DNA of 64,000 nt from Allosediminivita pacifica (GTDB taxonomy: Bacteria > Pseudomonadota > Alphaproteobacteria > Rhodobacterales > Rhodobacteraceae). Of this stretch, positions 1-11,542 are shown in pieces (position 1 is the stretch's first letter; each line of letters starts with the position of its first letter). Both the position numbers and the translations under genes were made by a program. The DNA lies in contig NZ_QBKN01000006.1 in NCBI RefSeq assembly GCF_003054175.1, positions 124,001 through 188,000 of the forward strand. Reading direction: 5' to 3'. The notes under the pieces are model-generated. The model was not told the origin of the DNA and did not search any database. It saw nothing but the letters and a program-made list of their open reading frames with translations.

Positions 1-171
1 GAGAAGATCGGCGTGACCGGCGAGGCCTACTTCGCCTCCAACCTCGACAAGTTCCAGATCTGGAATCCCGCGACCTACGAGGCCGAAGAGCGCGCCGAGG
101 TCGAGGAGTTCTTCGAGGAAATGCCCGAAGACTTCGACCCGATGCAGCTTCTGGATGGTGCGGGGGTCTAG
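1..171 (+). CDS. mraZ: MraZ, transcriptional regulator of the dcw cluster (3' part only)
   Basis: The window opens inside an ORF whose last 56 residues match the C-terminal end of MraZ: an IGVTGEAYF-like stretch, then DKFQIWNPATYEA, then an acidic tail. MraZ is a ring-forming AbrB-type DNA-binding protein that normally heads the division/cell-wall cluster and represses its promoter. The stop codon directly abuts the rsmH start (tag then atg), the usual mraZ-rsmH arrangement. The N-terminal half lies outside the window, so its start and promoter cannot be judged. Confidence 0.85.
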   Translation, partial: EKIGVTGEAYFASNLDKFQIWNPATYEAEERAEVEEFFEEMPEDFDPMQLLDGAGV

Positions 172-1155
172 ATGGCGGGGCAGGCGCCGCATATCCCGGT
201 CCTGCTTCAGCCCCTGCTGGAGCAGGTCGCGCCGGTCACGGGGACCTGGGTCGACGGGACGCTGGGGGCCGGGGGCTATGCCCGCGGTCTGCTCGAGGCC
301 GGGGCCGAGCGTGTCATCGGCATCGACCGCGATCCCTCCGCCCTGCGCATGGCCTCGGACTGGGCCGCGTCCTGGGGTGACCGGGTCTGGCTGGTCGAGG
401 ACAATTTCGCAAACATGGACGCCCATGCCACCGGCGTGGACGGCGTCGTGCTCGACCTGGGCGTGAGCTCGATGCAGCTTGACCAGGCCGAGCGCGGTTT
501 CTCGTTCATGCGCGACGGGCCGCTCGACATGCGGATGGGGCAGGGCGGCGAGAGCGCCGCCGATATCGTGAACGGCGCCGAAGAGGCGACGCTCGCGGAT
601 ATCCTCTACTTGTTCGGCGAGGAGCGCGCCTCGCGCCGGATCGCCAAGGCCATCGTGCGCGCCCGCGCCGAGGCGCCGATCGAACGCACCGGGCAGCTTG
701 CCGGGATCATCGAGCGGTGCCTGCCACGGTCGAAGCCCGGGCAGGCGCACCCGGCCACGCGAAGCTTCCAGGGGCTGCGGATCGCCGTGAACGCGGAATA
801 CGAGTCGCTCTGGAAGGGGCTGGTGGCGGCGGAGCGCGCGCTGCGGCCCGGCGGCAAGCTGGCGGTGGTGACCTTCCACTCGGTCGAGGACCGCATGGTG
901 AAGCGCTTCTTCCAGGAGCACGGCGACCGCAAGACCCACGTGAACCGCTACGCAAGCGAGGCGCCGCCCGCCGCCGAAACACCGTTCCACGTGCTCACCC
1001 GCAAGGCGGTGGGGCCCGAGAAGGCCGAGACCGAGGTCAATCCCCGGGCCCGCTCGGCCAAGCTGCGCGTGGCGCAGCGCACCGATCTGCCGCCGCAGGA
1101 CGTCACGCCAGAGGCGCTGTCCATGCCCGAACTGACCCGTAGCAGGAGACCATAG
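172..1155 (+). CDS. rsmH: 16S rRNA (cytosine(1402)-N(4))-methyltransferase RsmH (MraW)
   Basis: A 327-residue protein of the usual RsmH length. It transfers a methyl group from S-adenosylmethionine to N4 of C1402 in the 16S rRNA decoding centre. Visible motifs are the N-terminal HIPVLLQP start of the family, the SAM-binding [17 protein letters not shown], the [16 protein letters not shown] block and the C-terminal [14 protein letters not shown] signature. It starts at the base after the mraZ stop and ends two bases before ftsL, so it is co-transcribed with them. Family assignment is secure. Confidence 0.97.
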   Translation: MAGQAPHIPVLLQPLLEQVAPVTGTWVDGTLGAGGYARGLLEAGAERVIGIDRDPSALRMASDWAASWGDRVWLVEDNFANMDAHATGVDGVVLDLGVSSMQLDQAERGFSFMRDGPLDMRMGQGGESAADIVNGAEEATLADILYLFGEERASRRIAKAIVRARAEAPIERTGQLAGIIERCLPRSKPGQAHPATRSFQGLRIAVNAEYESLWKGLVAAERALRPGGKLAVVTFHSVEDRMVKRFFQEHGDRKTHVNRYASEAPPAAETPFHVLTRKAVGPEKAETEVNPRARSAKLRVAQRTDLPPQDVTPEALSMPELTRSRRP

Positions 1156-1157
1156 AG

Positions 1158-1505
1158 ATGCGCTTGATCCTATTCGTGCTGGTCGCCCTCGCCGTGATCG
1201 CCTCCGGTTTCTGGGCCTACCGCGAGAACTATGCCACGCAGGCGGCGCTCGAGGACGTGCGCGCCACCCGAACAGCAATTGCCGACGCGCGCGACCGGCT
1301 TGCGGTGCTGAAGGCGGAATGGGCCTACCTGAACCGGCCCGACCGACTGCGCGATCTTGCGGATCTGAACTACGACAAGCTGGGTCTGTCGCCGCTGCGG
1401 TCCGGCCAGTTCGGGCGCATCGACCAGGTCGCATATCCGCAGCCGGAACTGAACCTGAGCATGTCCGAGCCGATTTCCTTCAGCACCGCCGGAGCACGCC
1501 CATGA
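1158..1505 (+). CDS. ftsL: Cell division protein FtsL
   Basis: A 115-residue bitopic protein: one membrane helix at about residues 2-20, then a heptad-rich stretch (about 30-60, ALEDVRATRTAIADARDRL) ending in a WAYLNRPDRLRDLA motif typical of alphaproteobacterial FtsL. FtsL forms a complex with FtsB and FtsQ in the periplasm and activates FtsW/FtsI at the septum. Sequence conservation in this family is low, so the call rests on topology, the NRPDRL motif and position between rsmH and ftsI. Its stop overlaps the ftsI start (ATGA). Confidence 0.9.
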   Translation: MRLILFVLVALAVIASGFWAYRENYATQAALEDVRATRTAIADARDRLAVLKAEWAYLNRPDRLRDLADLNYDKLGLSPLRSGQFGRIDQVAYPQPELNLSMSEPISFSTAGARP

Positions 1506-3292
1506 TCCGCACCCCTCTTCGTCCGCTTGCCCGCATCCTCGAAGCCCGTGAACGCGGCGAGAACCCCGACGCGATCGAACGCGAGAACCTGCGCCTGCGG
1601 CACGAGGAGATGCGCGACCGGCTGCGCCAGCGCGCCGAGAGCCGGCTTCTGGTGATGGCGGTGATGTTCTTCTGCGGATTCCTTGTCGTGGGCGCGCGCA
1701 TGGGCGTTCTGGCGGCCTCCGAGGCCTCGGAGCCGCGGGCCTATGCCGGCGGTGCCTCGATCCGTGCGAGCCGGTCCGACATCGTCGACCGGCAGGGACG
1801 GTTGCTCGCGACCAACATGAGCACGCATTCGCTTTATGCGCATCCGCACCAGATGATCGATCCGACGCGCGCGGCGCGCGAGCTGGCGCAGATCTTCCCC
1901 GACCTGAAAGAGGCGGATCTCATCGAGGACTTCACCGGCAAACGCAAGTTTCTCTGGGTGAAGCGCAAGATCAGCCCCGAGCAGATGCAGCAGGTGCACG
2001 ACATCGGCGAGCCGGGGCTGCTGTTCGGGCCGCGCGAGATGCGGCTCTATCCCAATGGCAGGCTTGCCGCGCATGTCCTTGGTGGCGCGCGCTTCGGCCG
2101 CGAGGGCGTGAATGCCGCCGAACTGGTGGGTACGGCCGGTATCGAAAAGCACCTCGACGAATTGCTGCGCGACCCCGCACGTGGCGGCGCGCCGCTTGAG
2201 CTGTCGATCGACCTGTCGGTTCAGGCCGTCGCCGAAGAGGTCATGGAAGGCGGCATGAAGCTGCTGAACGCCAAGGGCGCGGCAAGCGTCCTCATGGACG
2301 TGCACACGGGCGAGATCATCTCGATTGTTTCGCTGCCGGACTTCGACCCCAACGACCGGCCTCGGCCGCCGGTGACCGGGCGGCAATCCGACAGCCCGAT
2401 CTTCAACCGGGCGGTGCAGGGGGTCTACGAGCTTGGTTCGACCTTCAAGATCTTCGCCGCCGCGCAGGCCATGGAACTGGGGCTTGCGGCGCCCGAGACC
2501 ATGATCGACGCCAATCCGCCCTTCGTGGTGGGTGGGCATCGCATCGGCGAGTTCCACAACAAGAACTACGGCGATCTCACGCTCGAAGAGGTGATCATCA
2601 ACAGTTCGAACCGGGGCACGGGGCGCGTCGCGCTGCAGATCGGCAAGGAACGCCAGCAGCAGTTCCTGCGCTCGCTGGGCCTGTTCGATCCCGTCCCGCT
2701 GGAGATGGTCGAGGCGCGCGGCGGCCAGCCGCTGCTGCCGCGCGACTGGACCGACCTGTCCACCGTGACGATTTCCTATGGCCACGGCCTGTCGACCACT
2801 CCGCTTCACCTTGCTGCGGCCTATGCGGCGCTGGGCAACGGCGGACGTGCCGTGCGGCCCACGTTGCTGCGCCAGTCCGCCCCGCAGCAGGGCGCGCGGG
2901 TGATGTCCGAGCGGACCGCGCGCAATGCGCTCGACATGCTGCGCAAGGTCGTGACCGAGGGCACCGCCTCGATGGGTGACGTGCCGGGCTATTCGGTCGG
3001 CGGCAAGACCGGGACCGCGGATAAGCCGAAGGAGAACGGCGGCGGCTACTACGAGGACAAGGTGATCGCGACCTTCGCCTCGGTTTTCCCGACGAACAAT
3101 CCGCGTTATGCCCTCGTCGTGACGCTCGACGAGCCGGTCGAGACCTCGGGCAGCGAACCGCGCCGCACGGCGGGTTGGACCGCGGTGCCGGTGGCCTCGA
3201 CCCTGATCAGCAGGATCGCGCCGCTTCTGGGCTTGCGCCCCGAGGTCGAACAGGGGCAAGCAGAGCGCGTGCTGCGCGTCTCGTCGCAGTGA
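1502..3292 (+). CDS. ftsI: Peptidoglycan D,D-transpeptidase FtsI (PBP3)
   Basis: 596 residues, class B penicillin-binding protein that cross-links septal peptidoglycan. A basic N-terminal cytoplasmic segment of about 48 residues precedes one membrane helix (about 49-66), then the dimerisation domain and the transpeptidase domain. The catalytic motifs are all present: STFK with the nucleophile at Ser313, SSN at 368-370 and KTGT beginning at Lys502. The ATG at 1502 is chosen because it gives the ATGA overlap with ftsL; an upstream in-frame ATG at 1319 would run through ftsL. No PASTA domains are visible at the C-terminus. Confidence 0.96.
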   Translation: MIRTPLRPLARILEARERGENPDAIERENLRLRHEEMRDRLRQRAESRLLVMAVMFFCGFLVVGARMGVLAASEASEPRAYAGGASIRASRSDIVDRQGRLLATNMSTHSLYAHPHQMIDPTRAARELAQIFPDLKEADLIEDFTGKRKFLWVKRKISPEQMQQVHDIGEPGLLFGPREMRLYPNGRLAAHVLGGARFGREGVNAAELVGTAGIEKHLDELLRDPARGGAPLELSIDLSVQAVAEEVMEGGMKLLNAKGAASVLMDVHTGEIISIVSLPDFDPNDRPRPPVTGRQSDSPIFNRAVQGVYELGSTFKIFAAAQAMELGLAAPETMIDANPPFVVGGHRIGEFHNKNYGDLTLEEVIINSSNRGTGRVALQIGKERQQQFLRSLGLFDPVPLEMVEARGGQPLLPRDWTDLSTVTISYGHGLSTTPLHLAAAYAALGNGGRAVRPTLLRQSAPQQGARVMSERTARNALDMLRKVVTEGTASMGDVPGYSVGGKTGTADKPKENGGGYYEDKVIATFASVFPTNNPRYALVVTLDEPVETSGSEPRRTAGWTAVPVASTLISRIAPLLGLRPEVEQGQAERVLRVSSQ

Positions 3293-3349
3293 TCTGACAG
3301 GCCCGCCGCCGCGCGGGCGCGGCTTGAAAATCGAAGGCAGGAGCACCCG

Positions 3350-4858
3350 ATGGCGGAGGGTCCGGACAAGGCGACAGCAGAGCAGAGCCTGGCGCAGCTG
3401 GGGCTGACCGCGCGGGGCGGGCGCGAGGCACGCGTGACGGGGCTTTCCATCGATAGCCGCGCCGTCATGCCCGGTCATCTGTTCGCGGCACTGCCCGGGA
3501 CGCGGGTGCACGGGGCCGAGTTCATCGGCACCGCGCTTGCGCAGGGGGCCACCGCCATCCTCACCGACGCCGAGGGCGTGCGCATCGCGGCGCACGAGCT
3601 CGAGGGCAAGGAGGCCGCGGTGGTCGTGGCCGAGAACCCGCACGAGGCGCTGGCCTTCACCGCCGCGCTCTGGTTCGGGCCGCAGCCGGAGGTGGCCGTC
3701 GCCGTGACGGGGACCAACGGCAAGACCTCGGTCGCGAGCTTCACGCGCCAGATCTGGCAGGAGATGGGCCTGCGCGCGGTCAATGTCGGCACCACCGGGG
3801 TCGAAGGCGACTGGCACTCGCCGCTGCATCACACCACGCCGGATCCGATCACGTTGCACCGGGCGCTTGCAGGGGCCGCCAAGGCGGGTGTCGACCATGT
3901 GGCGATGGAGGCCTCCTCGCACGGGCTCGACCAGCGGCGGCTCGATGGTGTGCAGCTTGTCGCGGCGGGGTTCACCAACTTCTCGCAGGATCACCTCGAC
4001 TACCACGATACGCTCGATGCCTACTTTGACGCGAAGGCGGGGCTTTTCGCCCGCGTGCTGCCCGAGGACGGTGTGGCGGTCATCAACATCGACGACCCGC
4101 GCGGAGTCGACATGGCCGCGATCGCCCGCGCACGAGGGCAGGATGTCATCACCGTTGGGCGCGACGCCGCGGATCTGCAGCTTTCCGCGCAGCGCTTCGA
4201 CGCGACCGGGCAAGAGATGCGCCTGATCTGGAACGGCAGGCCCCGGCAGGAACGGCTGAACCTGATCGGCGGCTTCCAGGCCGAGAACGTGCTTGTTGCG
4301 GCGGGTCTGGTGATTGCTGCGGGGGCCGACCCGGACGACGTCTTCGACATGCTGCCGATGCTCAACACGGTGCGCGGGCGGATGCAGCTTGCGGCGCGGC
4401 GCGGCAATGGCGGATCGGTCTTCGTCGACTTCGCGCACACGCCCGATGCCGTGGCCGCCGCCTGCAAGGCGCTGCGCCCCCACGTCATGGGACGGCTTGT
4501 GGCCATCATTGGCGCCGGCGGCGACCGCGACCGCGGCAAGCGTCCGCTGATGGGCCAGGCAGCTGCCGCCCACGCCGACATGGTGATTGTCACCGACGAC
4601 AATCCGCGCTCGGAGGAGCCGGCCGATATCCGCGCCGCCGTCATGCAGGGTGCCGTGGACGGCGCCAGCGTGATCGAGGTGGCCGACCGGGCCGAGGCGA
4701 TCCTGCGCGGCGTCGATGCGCTGGGGCCGGGGGATGCCCTTCTGATCTGCGGCAAGGGCCACGAGACCGGCCAGATCGTGGGGGACACGATCTATCCCTT
4801 CGACGATGCCGAACAGGCCAGCGTGGCCGTGGCGGCACTGGACGGGCGGACGCCATGA
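3350..4858 (+). CDS. murE: UDP-MurNAc-L-Ala-D-Glu:meso-2,6-diaminopimelate ligase MurE
   Basis: 502 residues, Mur ligase adding the third amino acid of the peptidoglycan stem peptide in the cytoplasm. The N-terminal domain binds the UDP substrate. The ATP P-loop TGTNGKTS lies at 120-127 (Lys125) and the C-terminal domain carries DNPR at 417-420, the signature that selects meso-diaminopimelate over lysine. A Shine-Dalgarno AGGAG sits upstream of the ATG. The 57-base gap after ftsI is the longest inside this run of dcw genes. The last 4 bp overlap murF. Confidence 0.97.
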   Translation: MAEGPDKATAEQSLAQLGLTARGGREARVTGLSIDSRAVMPGHLFAALPGTRVHGAEFIGTALAQGATAILTDAEGVRIAAHELEGKEAAVVVAENPHEALAFTAALWFGPQPEVAVAVTGTNGKTSVASFTRQIWQEMGLRAVNVGTTGVEGDWHSPLHHTTPDPITLHRALAGAAKAGVDHVAMEASSHGLDQRRLDGVQLVAAGFTNFSQDHLDYHDTLDAYFDAKAGLFARVLPEDGVAVINIDDPRGVDMAAIARARGQDVITVGRDAADLQLSAQRFDATGQEMRLIWNGRPRQERLNLIGGFQAENVLVAAGLVIAAGADPDDVFDMLPMLNTVRGRMQLAARRGNGGSVFVDFAHTPDAVAAACKALRPHVMGRLVAIIGAGGDRDRGKRPLMGQAAAAHADMVIVTDDNPRSEEPADIRAAVMQGAVDGASVIEVADRAEAILRGVDALGPGDALLICGKGHETGQIVGDTIYPFDDAEQASVAVAALDGRTP

Positions 4859-6288
4859 CGCTCTGGTCCTCGGATGATGCCGCCCGTGCGACCGGCGGGC
4901 GGGTGACCGCGCCATGGAATGCCACAGGTGTGTCGATCGATACACGCACCCTGGCGCCGGGCGATCTTTTCGTGGCGCTGAAGGCCGCACGTGACGGGCA
5001 TGATTTCGTGGCGCAGGCGCTCCAGGCCGGCGCCGCCGCGGCGCTGGTCAGCCATATCCCCGAGGGCCTGCCCGAGGATGCGCCGCTGCTTGTCGTGGAC
5101 GACGTTCAGACGGGGCTCGAGGCGCTGGGCCGTGCCGCGCGCGCGCGCTTCCGCGGCAAGGTTGTGGCGGTGACCGGATCGGTCGGCAAGACCTCGACCA
5201 AGGAGATGCTGCGCGCGGTGCTGTGCGCGCAGGGGCGCACGCATGCGGCCGAGAAGAGCTACAACAACCATTGGGGCGTGCCGCTGACGCTGGCGCGGAT
5301 GCCGCAGGATTTCGACTTTGCGGTGATCGAGATCGGGATGAACCATCCCGGCGAGATCGCGCCGCTGACGCGCATGGCCGCTCCGGACGTGGCGATGGTG
5401 ACCATCGTGGCGCCAGCGCATCTTGCGGCGTTCGAGAACATAGAGGCCATCGCCCGCGAGAAGGCCGCGATCTTCGAAGGGCTCGGGCCGCGCGGTGTGG
5501 CGGTCTACAACGGCGATCTCGAGGTCAGCCCGATCCTGCGCGAGCAGGCGCGCGCGCATGCGGCGCGCGTGATCTCCTTCGGCGAGAAGCCCGGCAATCA
5601 CCACCGCGTCAGCGACATCCGGGTGCAGGACAACTGCACGGTTGCGCGGGGCCGGGCCTGGCGCTTTCCGCTGCTCTACAAGGTCATGGTGCCCGGCCGG
5701 CACTTCGCCGTGAACGCGATCGGCGTGCTGGCCGTGGTGCATGCGCTGCGCCGCGATCGGGCGCTGGCCATCACCTCTCTGGGGCAGTGGCAAGCCGGAG
5801 CCGGACGCGGGGCGCGCGAGGTCATCCAGCTCGACCCGGTCGATCCGCGCCTGACGGTCGAGCTGATCGACGACGCCTACAATTCCAATCCGGCGTCGCT
5901 GGGCGCTTCGCTCGAGGTGCTCGCCGCCGCGCGACCGCGTGACGGCCTGGGCCGTGTCAACCGGGGACGGCGGATCGCCTACCTGGGCGACATGAAGGAA
6001 CTGGGCGAGACCGAGGCCGAGCGGCATGCCGCGGTGGCCCGCCTGTCGTCCACAAAGAAGATAGACGTGGTCCACTGCGTCGGCCCGCTCATGCGCAACC
6101 TCTGGCTTGCGCTGCCGGAAACGCGGCGGGGCCGCTGGACCGAGGATGCGCGCGAGCTTGCTGCCGGGACGGGCCGGGATCTCGACGCGGGCGACGTGGT
6201 GCTGGTCAAGGGATCGCAGTCCATGGGGCTTGCGCGCGTGGTTGACGCGATACGGAACATGGGCCAAGCGCCCGCCGAAGAAGAATAG
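4855..6288 (+). CDS. murF: UDP-MurNAc-tripeptide:D-alanyl-D-alanine ligase MurF
   Basis: 477 residues, the Mur ligase that adds the D-Ala-D-Ala dipeptide to complete the UDP-MurNAc-pentapeptide. The P-loop [12 protein letters not shown] is centred on Lys112, followed by the conserved [14 protein letters not shown] block, the [14 protein letters not shown] motif and the [10 protein letters not shown] substrate loop. Translation starts inside the murE stop (ATGA), implying coupling. A shorter frame in the same region is only an out-of-frame shadow. The stop lies eight bases before mraY. Confidence 0.97.
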   Translation: MTLWSSDDAARATGGRVTAPWNATGVSIDTRTLAPGDLFVALKAARDGHDFVAQALQAGAAAALVSHIPEGLPEDAPLLVVDDVQTGLEALGRAARARFRGKVVAVTGSVGKTSTKEMLRAVLCAQGRTHAAEKSYNNHWGVPLTLARMPQDFDFAVIEIGMNHPGEIAPLTRMAAPDVAMVTIVAPAHLAAFENIEAIAREKAAIFEGLGPRGVAVYNGDLEVSPILREQARAHAARVISFGEKPGNHHRVSDIRVQDNCTVARGRAWRFPLLYKVMVPGRHFAVNAIGVLAVVHALRRDRALAITSLGQWQAGAGRGAREVIQLDPVDPRLTVELIDDAYNSNPASLGASLEVLAAARPRDGLGRVNRGRRIAYLGDMKELGETEAERHAAVARLSSTKKIDVVHCVGPLMRNLWLALPETRRGRWTEDARELAAGTGRDLDAGDVVLVKGSQSMGLARVVDAIRNMGQAPAEEE

Positions 6289-6295
6289 GGGTGCC

Positions 6296-7378
6296 ATGCT
6301 TTACTGGCTCACGGAACTCAGCGATGGCGGCGACGTCTTCAACCTTTTCCGATACATCACGTTTCGCGCAGGCGGGGCCTTCCTGACGGCGCTGATCTTC
6401 GGCTTCCTCTTCGGGCTGCCGCTGATCAACGTGCTGCGCAAGACGCAAGGCAAGGGGCAGCCGATCCGCAGCGACGGGCCCGAGGGCCACGCGGTGAAGG
6501 CGGGCACGCCCACGATGGGCGGGCTGCTGATCATCGGGGCGGTGATGACCTCCACGCTGCTCTGGGCGCGGCTCGACAATGCCTTCGTGCTGATGGTGCT
6601 GTTCGTGACCGCCTCCTACGCGGCGATCGGCTTTGCCGACGACTATGCCAAGGTCTCGAAGCAGAACACCAAGGGCGTCTCGGGGCGCACGCGGCTGCTG
6701 CTGGGGTTCCTGATCGCGGGTATCGCGGGGGCCTGGGCGGCGCTCTATCATCCGGCCGAGCTGACCAACCAGCTGGCCTTCCCGGTGTTCAAGGACACGC
6801 TGCTGAACCTTGGGTTCCTTTTCGTGCCCTTCTGCATCATCGTGATCGTGGGCTCGGCCAACGCCGTGAACCTGACCGACGGGCTGGACGGGCTGGCGAT
6901 CATGCCGGTGATGATCGCCGCCGGAACGCTGGGCATCATCGCCTATGCAGTGGGGCGGACCGACTTCACCGAGTACCTCGACGTGCACTATGTGCCCGGC
7001 ACGGGCGAGATCCTGATCTTCACGGCCGGCATCGTCGGCGGGGGGCTGGGCTTCCTGTGGTACAACGCGCCGCCCGCAGCGGTCTTCATGGGCGATACCG
7101 GCTCGCTGGCCCTTGGCGGGGCTCTCGGGGCCATCGCGGTCGCCACCAAGCACGAACTGGTCCTCGCTATCGTGGGTGGGCTCTTCGTGGTCGAGGCGCT
7201 GTCGGTGATCATCCAGGTGCTCTACTTCAAGCGCACCGGCAAGCGGGTCTTCCTGATGGCGCCGATCCACCACCACTACGAGAAAAAGGGCTGGGCGGAA
7301 CCCACCATCGTGATCCGCTTCTGGATCATCGCCCTGATCCTGGCCATCATCGGCCTCGCCACGCTCAAGGTTCGCTGA
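6296..7378 (+). CDS. mraY: Phospho-N-acetylmuramoyl-pentapeptide-transferase MraY
   Basis: 360 residues, a polytopic inner-membrane enzyme that moves phospho-MurNAc-pentapeptide onto undecaprenyl phosphate to make lipid I. Signature elements are PTMGGLLI, the catalytic [18 protein letters not shown] and the [13 protein letters not shown] loop. The ATG at 6296 gives the standard MraY N-terminus (MLYWLTEL); a longer reading frame starting at 6107 overlaps murF and is rejected. This is the last dcw gene here: the next + strand frame that would encode MurD is missing. Confidence 0.97.
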   Translation: MLYWLTELSDGGDVFNLFRYITFRAGGAFLTALIFGFLFGLPLINVLRKTQGKGQPIRSDGPEGHAVKAGTPTMGGLLIIGAVMTSTLLWARLDNAFVLMVLFVTASYAAIGFADDYAKVSKQNTKGVSGRTRLLLGFLIAGIAGAWAALYHPAELTNQLAFPVFKDTLLNLGFLFVPFCIIVIVGSANAVNLTDGLDGLAIMPVMIAAGTLGIIAYAVGRTDFTEYLDVHYVPGTGEILIFTAGIVGGGLGFLWYNAPPAAVFMGDTGSLALGGALGAIAVATKHELVLAIVGGLFVVEALSVIIQVLYFKRTGKRVFLMAPIHHHYEKKGWAEPTIVIRFWIIALILAIIGLATLKVR

Positions 7379-7404
7379 GCCGGGCTATTTGAACCGGCGG
7401 AGTG

Positions 7405-7422
7405 GCGCCCCGGGTGGGGCGC
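7405..7422 (+). terminator. Hairpin downstream of mraY, possible terminator
   Basis: GCGCCCC, a GGGT loop and GGGGCGC form a perfect 7-bp stem 26 bases after the mraY stop. There is no T-run after it, so it may act with Rho or as an mRNA-stabilising end. From 7423 to 7539 nothing further was recognised. Confidence 0.4.
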
Positions 7423-7539
7423 ATGCAGAGCTCTCGCCGCGCTGGCGCGCGTCTCGGGGGCGCTTGGCGGGTGTGACGCGTCCCGCCCTGGCGTCCGGCG
7501 AGCGGGCGCCAAGCACTGCCTGTCAGTCTCGCGCCTCGG

Positions 7540-7680
7540 TCAGCTGTCGCAGGGTGTTTCCGGGGTGCAGATCTGCGGCCTCGCCGCCGGCTGCGCACCG
7601 CCCGGGCCCGTGGTCGCGTAGACCCCGTAGAGCATCATCAGGATCAGCGCCCCGATCTGGAAAATGGTGGTCTTCTTCAT
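7540..7680 (-). CDS. Small membrane or secreted protein, 46 aa, function unknown
   Basis: This short frame begins MKKTTIFQIGALILMMLYGVY, a lysine-rich start followed by one hydrophobic helix. A Gly/Pro/Ala linker and a C-terminal tail with two cysteines (ICTPETPCDS) follow. A GAGG Shine-Dalgarno element lies about eight bases before the ATG. The layout suggests a single-pass inner-membrane microprotein with a short periplasmic tail whose cysteines could form a disulfide or bind metal. No family was recognised. It occupies the place where murD would be expected, on the opposite strand. The ribosome site and membrane-protein-like composition make it more likely real than chance, but no homologue is known to me. 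Confidence 0.5.
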   Translation of the reverse strand: MKKTTIFQIGALILMMLYGVYATTGPGGAQPAARPQICTPETPCDS

Positions 7681-7698
7681 CTGCTTGCCTCGTCTTTT

Positions 7699-7718
7699 TT
7701 CTTGTTGTGACACAAGAA
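7699..7718. promoter_or_regulatory. Inverted repeat upstream of the 46-aa gene
   Basis: TTCTTGT, six bases, ACAAGAA: a perfect 7-bp inverted repeat that ends 19 bases upstream of the 46-aa start codon, in AT-richer sequence than its surroundings. Position and symmetry suit a repressor site or part of that gene's promoter. The arms share TTCTTG/CAAGAA with the repeat at 27915-27937, with a different spacer. Confidence 0.35.
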
Positions 7719-7779
7719 ATGGGAGGCGTGGCGTAAATTCAAAGCTGTGCTTCAGCGCATCGGCAGAAGAGCGCGCATG

Positions 7780-7804
7780 AAAAAGGCCCCTCGCGGGGCC
7801 TTTT
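7780..7804 (-). terminator. Intrinsic terminator of acnA (bidirectional)
   Basis: GGCCCC, four-base loop, GGGGCC, flanked by A-run on the left and TTTT on the right. On the - strand it reads as a 6-bp GC stem followed by five T, 25 bases beyond the acnA stop. The flanks make it usable from either direction. Confidence 0.85.
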
Positions 7805-7828
7805 CCGTAGCGAACTTGCGTTCAGGCC

Positions 7829-10618
<2,790 letters not shown>

Positions 10619-10711
10619 GAAGATCTCCCTCGGGAATGGCTGGTGGCTGATGAGAGTTGAAGGTTATCTGCCGTAACGGGGGGCACCGATCAAGGGGGTG
10701 CGGCAATTTTA

Positions 10712-10731
10712 GTATACAATGGAATACAAAC
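10712..10731. promoter_or_regulatory. Direct repeat in the acnA / DUF1223 divergent region
   Basis: ATACAA occurs twice exactly 10 bp apart (10714-10719 and 10724-10729), and the first copy overlaps the palindrome GTATAC. It stands out as AT-rich in the 210-bp divergent region. A one-turn spacing suits a regulator bound on one face of the helix; which regulator is unknown. Confidence 0.3.
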
Positions 10732-10828
10732 GAGCCCCTGCAGCACACCTTCTTTTCGCAAAAGCTTGATTGGCGTGTCGCCGTCGCTTTCACTAGCACG
10801 AATGGTATCAGTATGGAGAGCCCGTTTC

Positions 10829-11542
10829 ATGTCCTTCGCCCCCTCGCGGATCGCCGTTGCCTGCTTTGCAGCGTTCAGTGCCACGCTGCCCGGGGCGGCC
10901 ATCGCGGGTGATGACCCCGTTGTGGTGGAACTCTTCACCTCGCAGGGGTGTTCCGCCTGTCCTCCAGCGGACGAGTTGCTGGGCGAACTGGTGGACCGCG
11001 ACGACGTGCTTCCGCTTGCGTTGCACGTGGACTACTGGGACTATCTCGGCTGGAAGGATCGCTTTGCCAGTGCCGCCTATTCCGAGCGCCAGAAGGGATA
11101 CGCACGGCGTGCGCATCGGCGGACGGTCTACACGCCCGAGATGATCGTCGACGGCGAGACGGCATTGATGGGCACCAAGCCGATGCATCTGGCCGACCTC
11201 ATCGGCAAGCACGCGGACCAGCCCGAAGAGGTCGACCTTCAGGTGCGGCGCGAGGGGACGATGCTGGTCATCAGCCTGCGCTCGCTGACCGAGGACCTGC
11301 CGCGCTGTGACATCCATCTGGTCACCTACACTCCGAACGAGACCGTCGCGATCGAACGCGGTGAGAACGCGGGCAAGGAAATCTCGTACAGCCACATCGT
11401 GCGCGACTGGAAGGTCGTCGGCGGCTGGGATGGCGAGAGCGAAATCGAGCTGACCGCCGAGGCGGCGGCGGACCGCCCGGTCGCCGTCCTGGTTCAGGGC
11501 GAGGGGTTCGGGCCCATCTTTGCGGCCGCGCGCCTCCGCTGA
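10829..11542 (+). CDS. DUF1223 family thioredoxin-like secreted protein
   Basis: 237 residues with a Sec-type signal peptide (MSFAPSRIAVACFAAFSATL, cleavage probably after AIA). The mature protein begins with VVVELFTSQGCSACPPAD, the DUF1223 hallmark, which contains a CxxC pair in a thioredoxin-like fold. The family is uncharacterised; a periplasmic redox role is inference. The ATG at 10829 is preferred because GGAGAG stands eight bases before it and it gives a clean signal peptide; ATG at 10802 and TTG at 10766 are in-frame alternatives. The last 49 bases overlap the end of the acyltransferase gene on the other strand. Confidence 0.85.
   Translation: MSFAPSRIAVACFAAFSATLPGAAIAGDDPVVVELFTSQGCSACPPADELLGELVDRDDVLPLALHVDYWDYLGWKDRFASAAYSERQKGYARRAHRRTVYTPEMIVDGETALMGTKPMHLADLIGKHADQPEEVDLQVRREGTMLVISLRSLTEDLPRCDIHLVTYTPNETVAIERGENAGKEISYSHIVRDWKVVGGWDGESEIELTAEAAADRPVAVLVQGEGFGPIFAAARLR

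Noticed and set aside
1370-4990. A 1206-codon open frame on the - strand under ftsI and murE, and similar long antisense frames at 8105-10660, 17257-19059, 21234-23036 and 48804-50672.
   Set aside because: They lie opposite recognised genes in GC-rich DNA where the antisense frame rarely meets stops; their translations are low-complexity (H/R/G/A-rich) with no domains.
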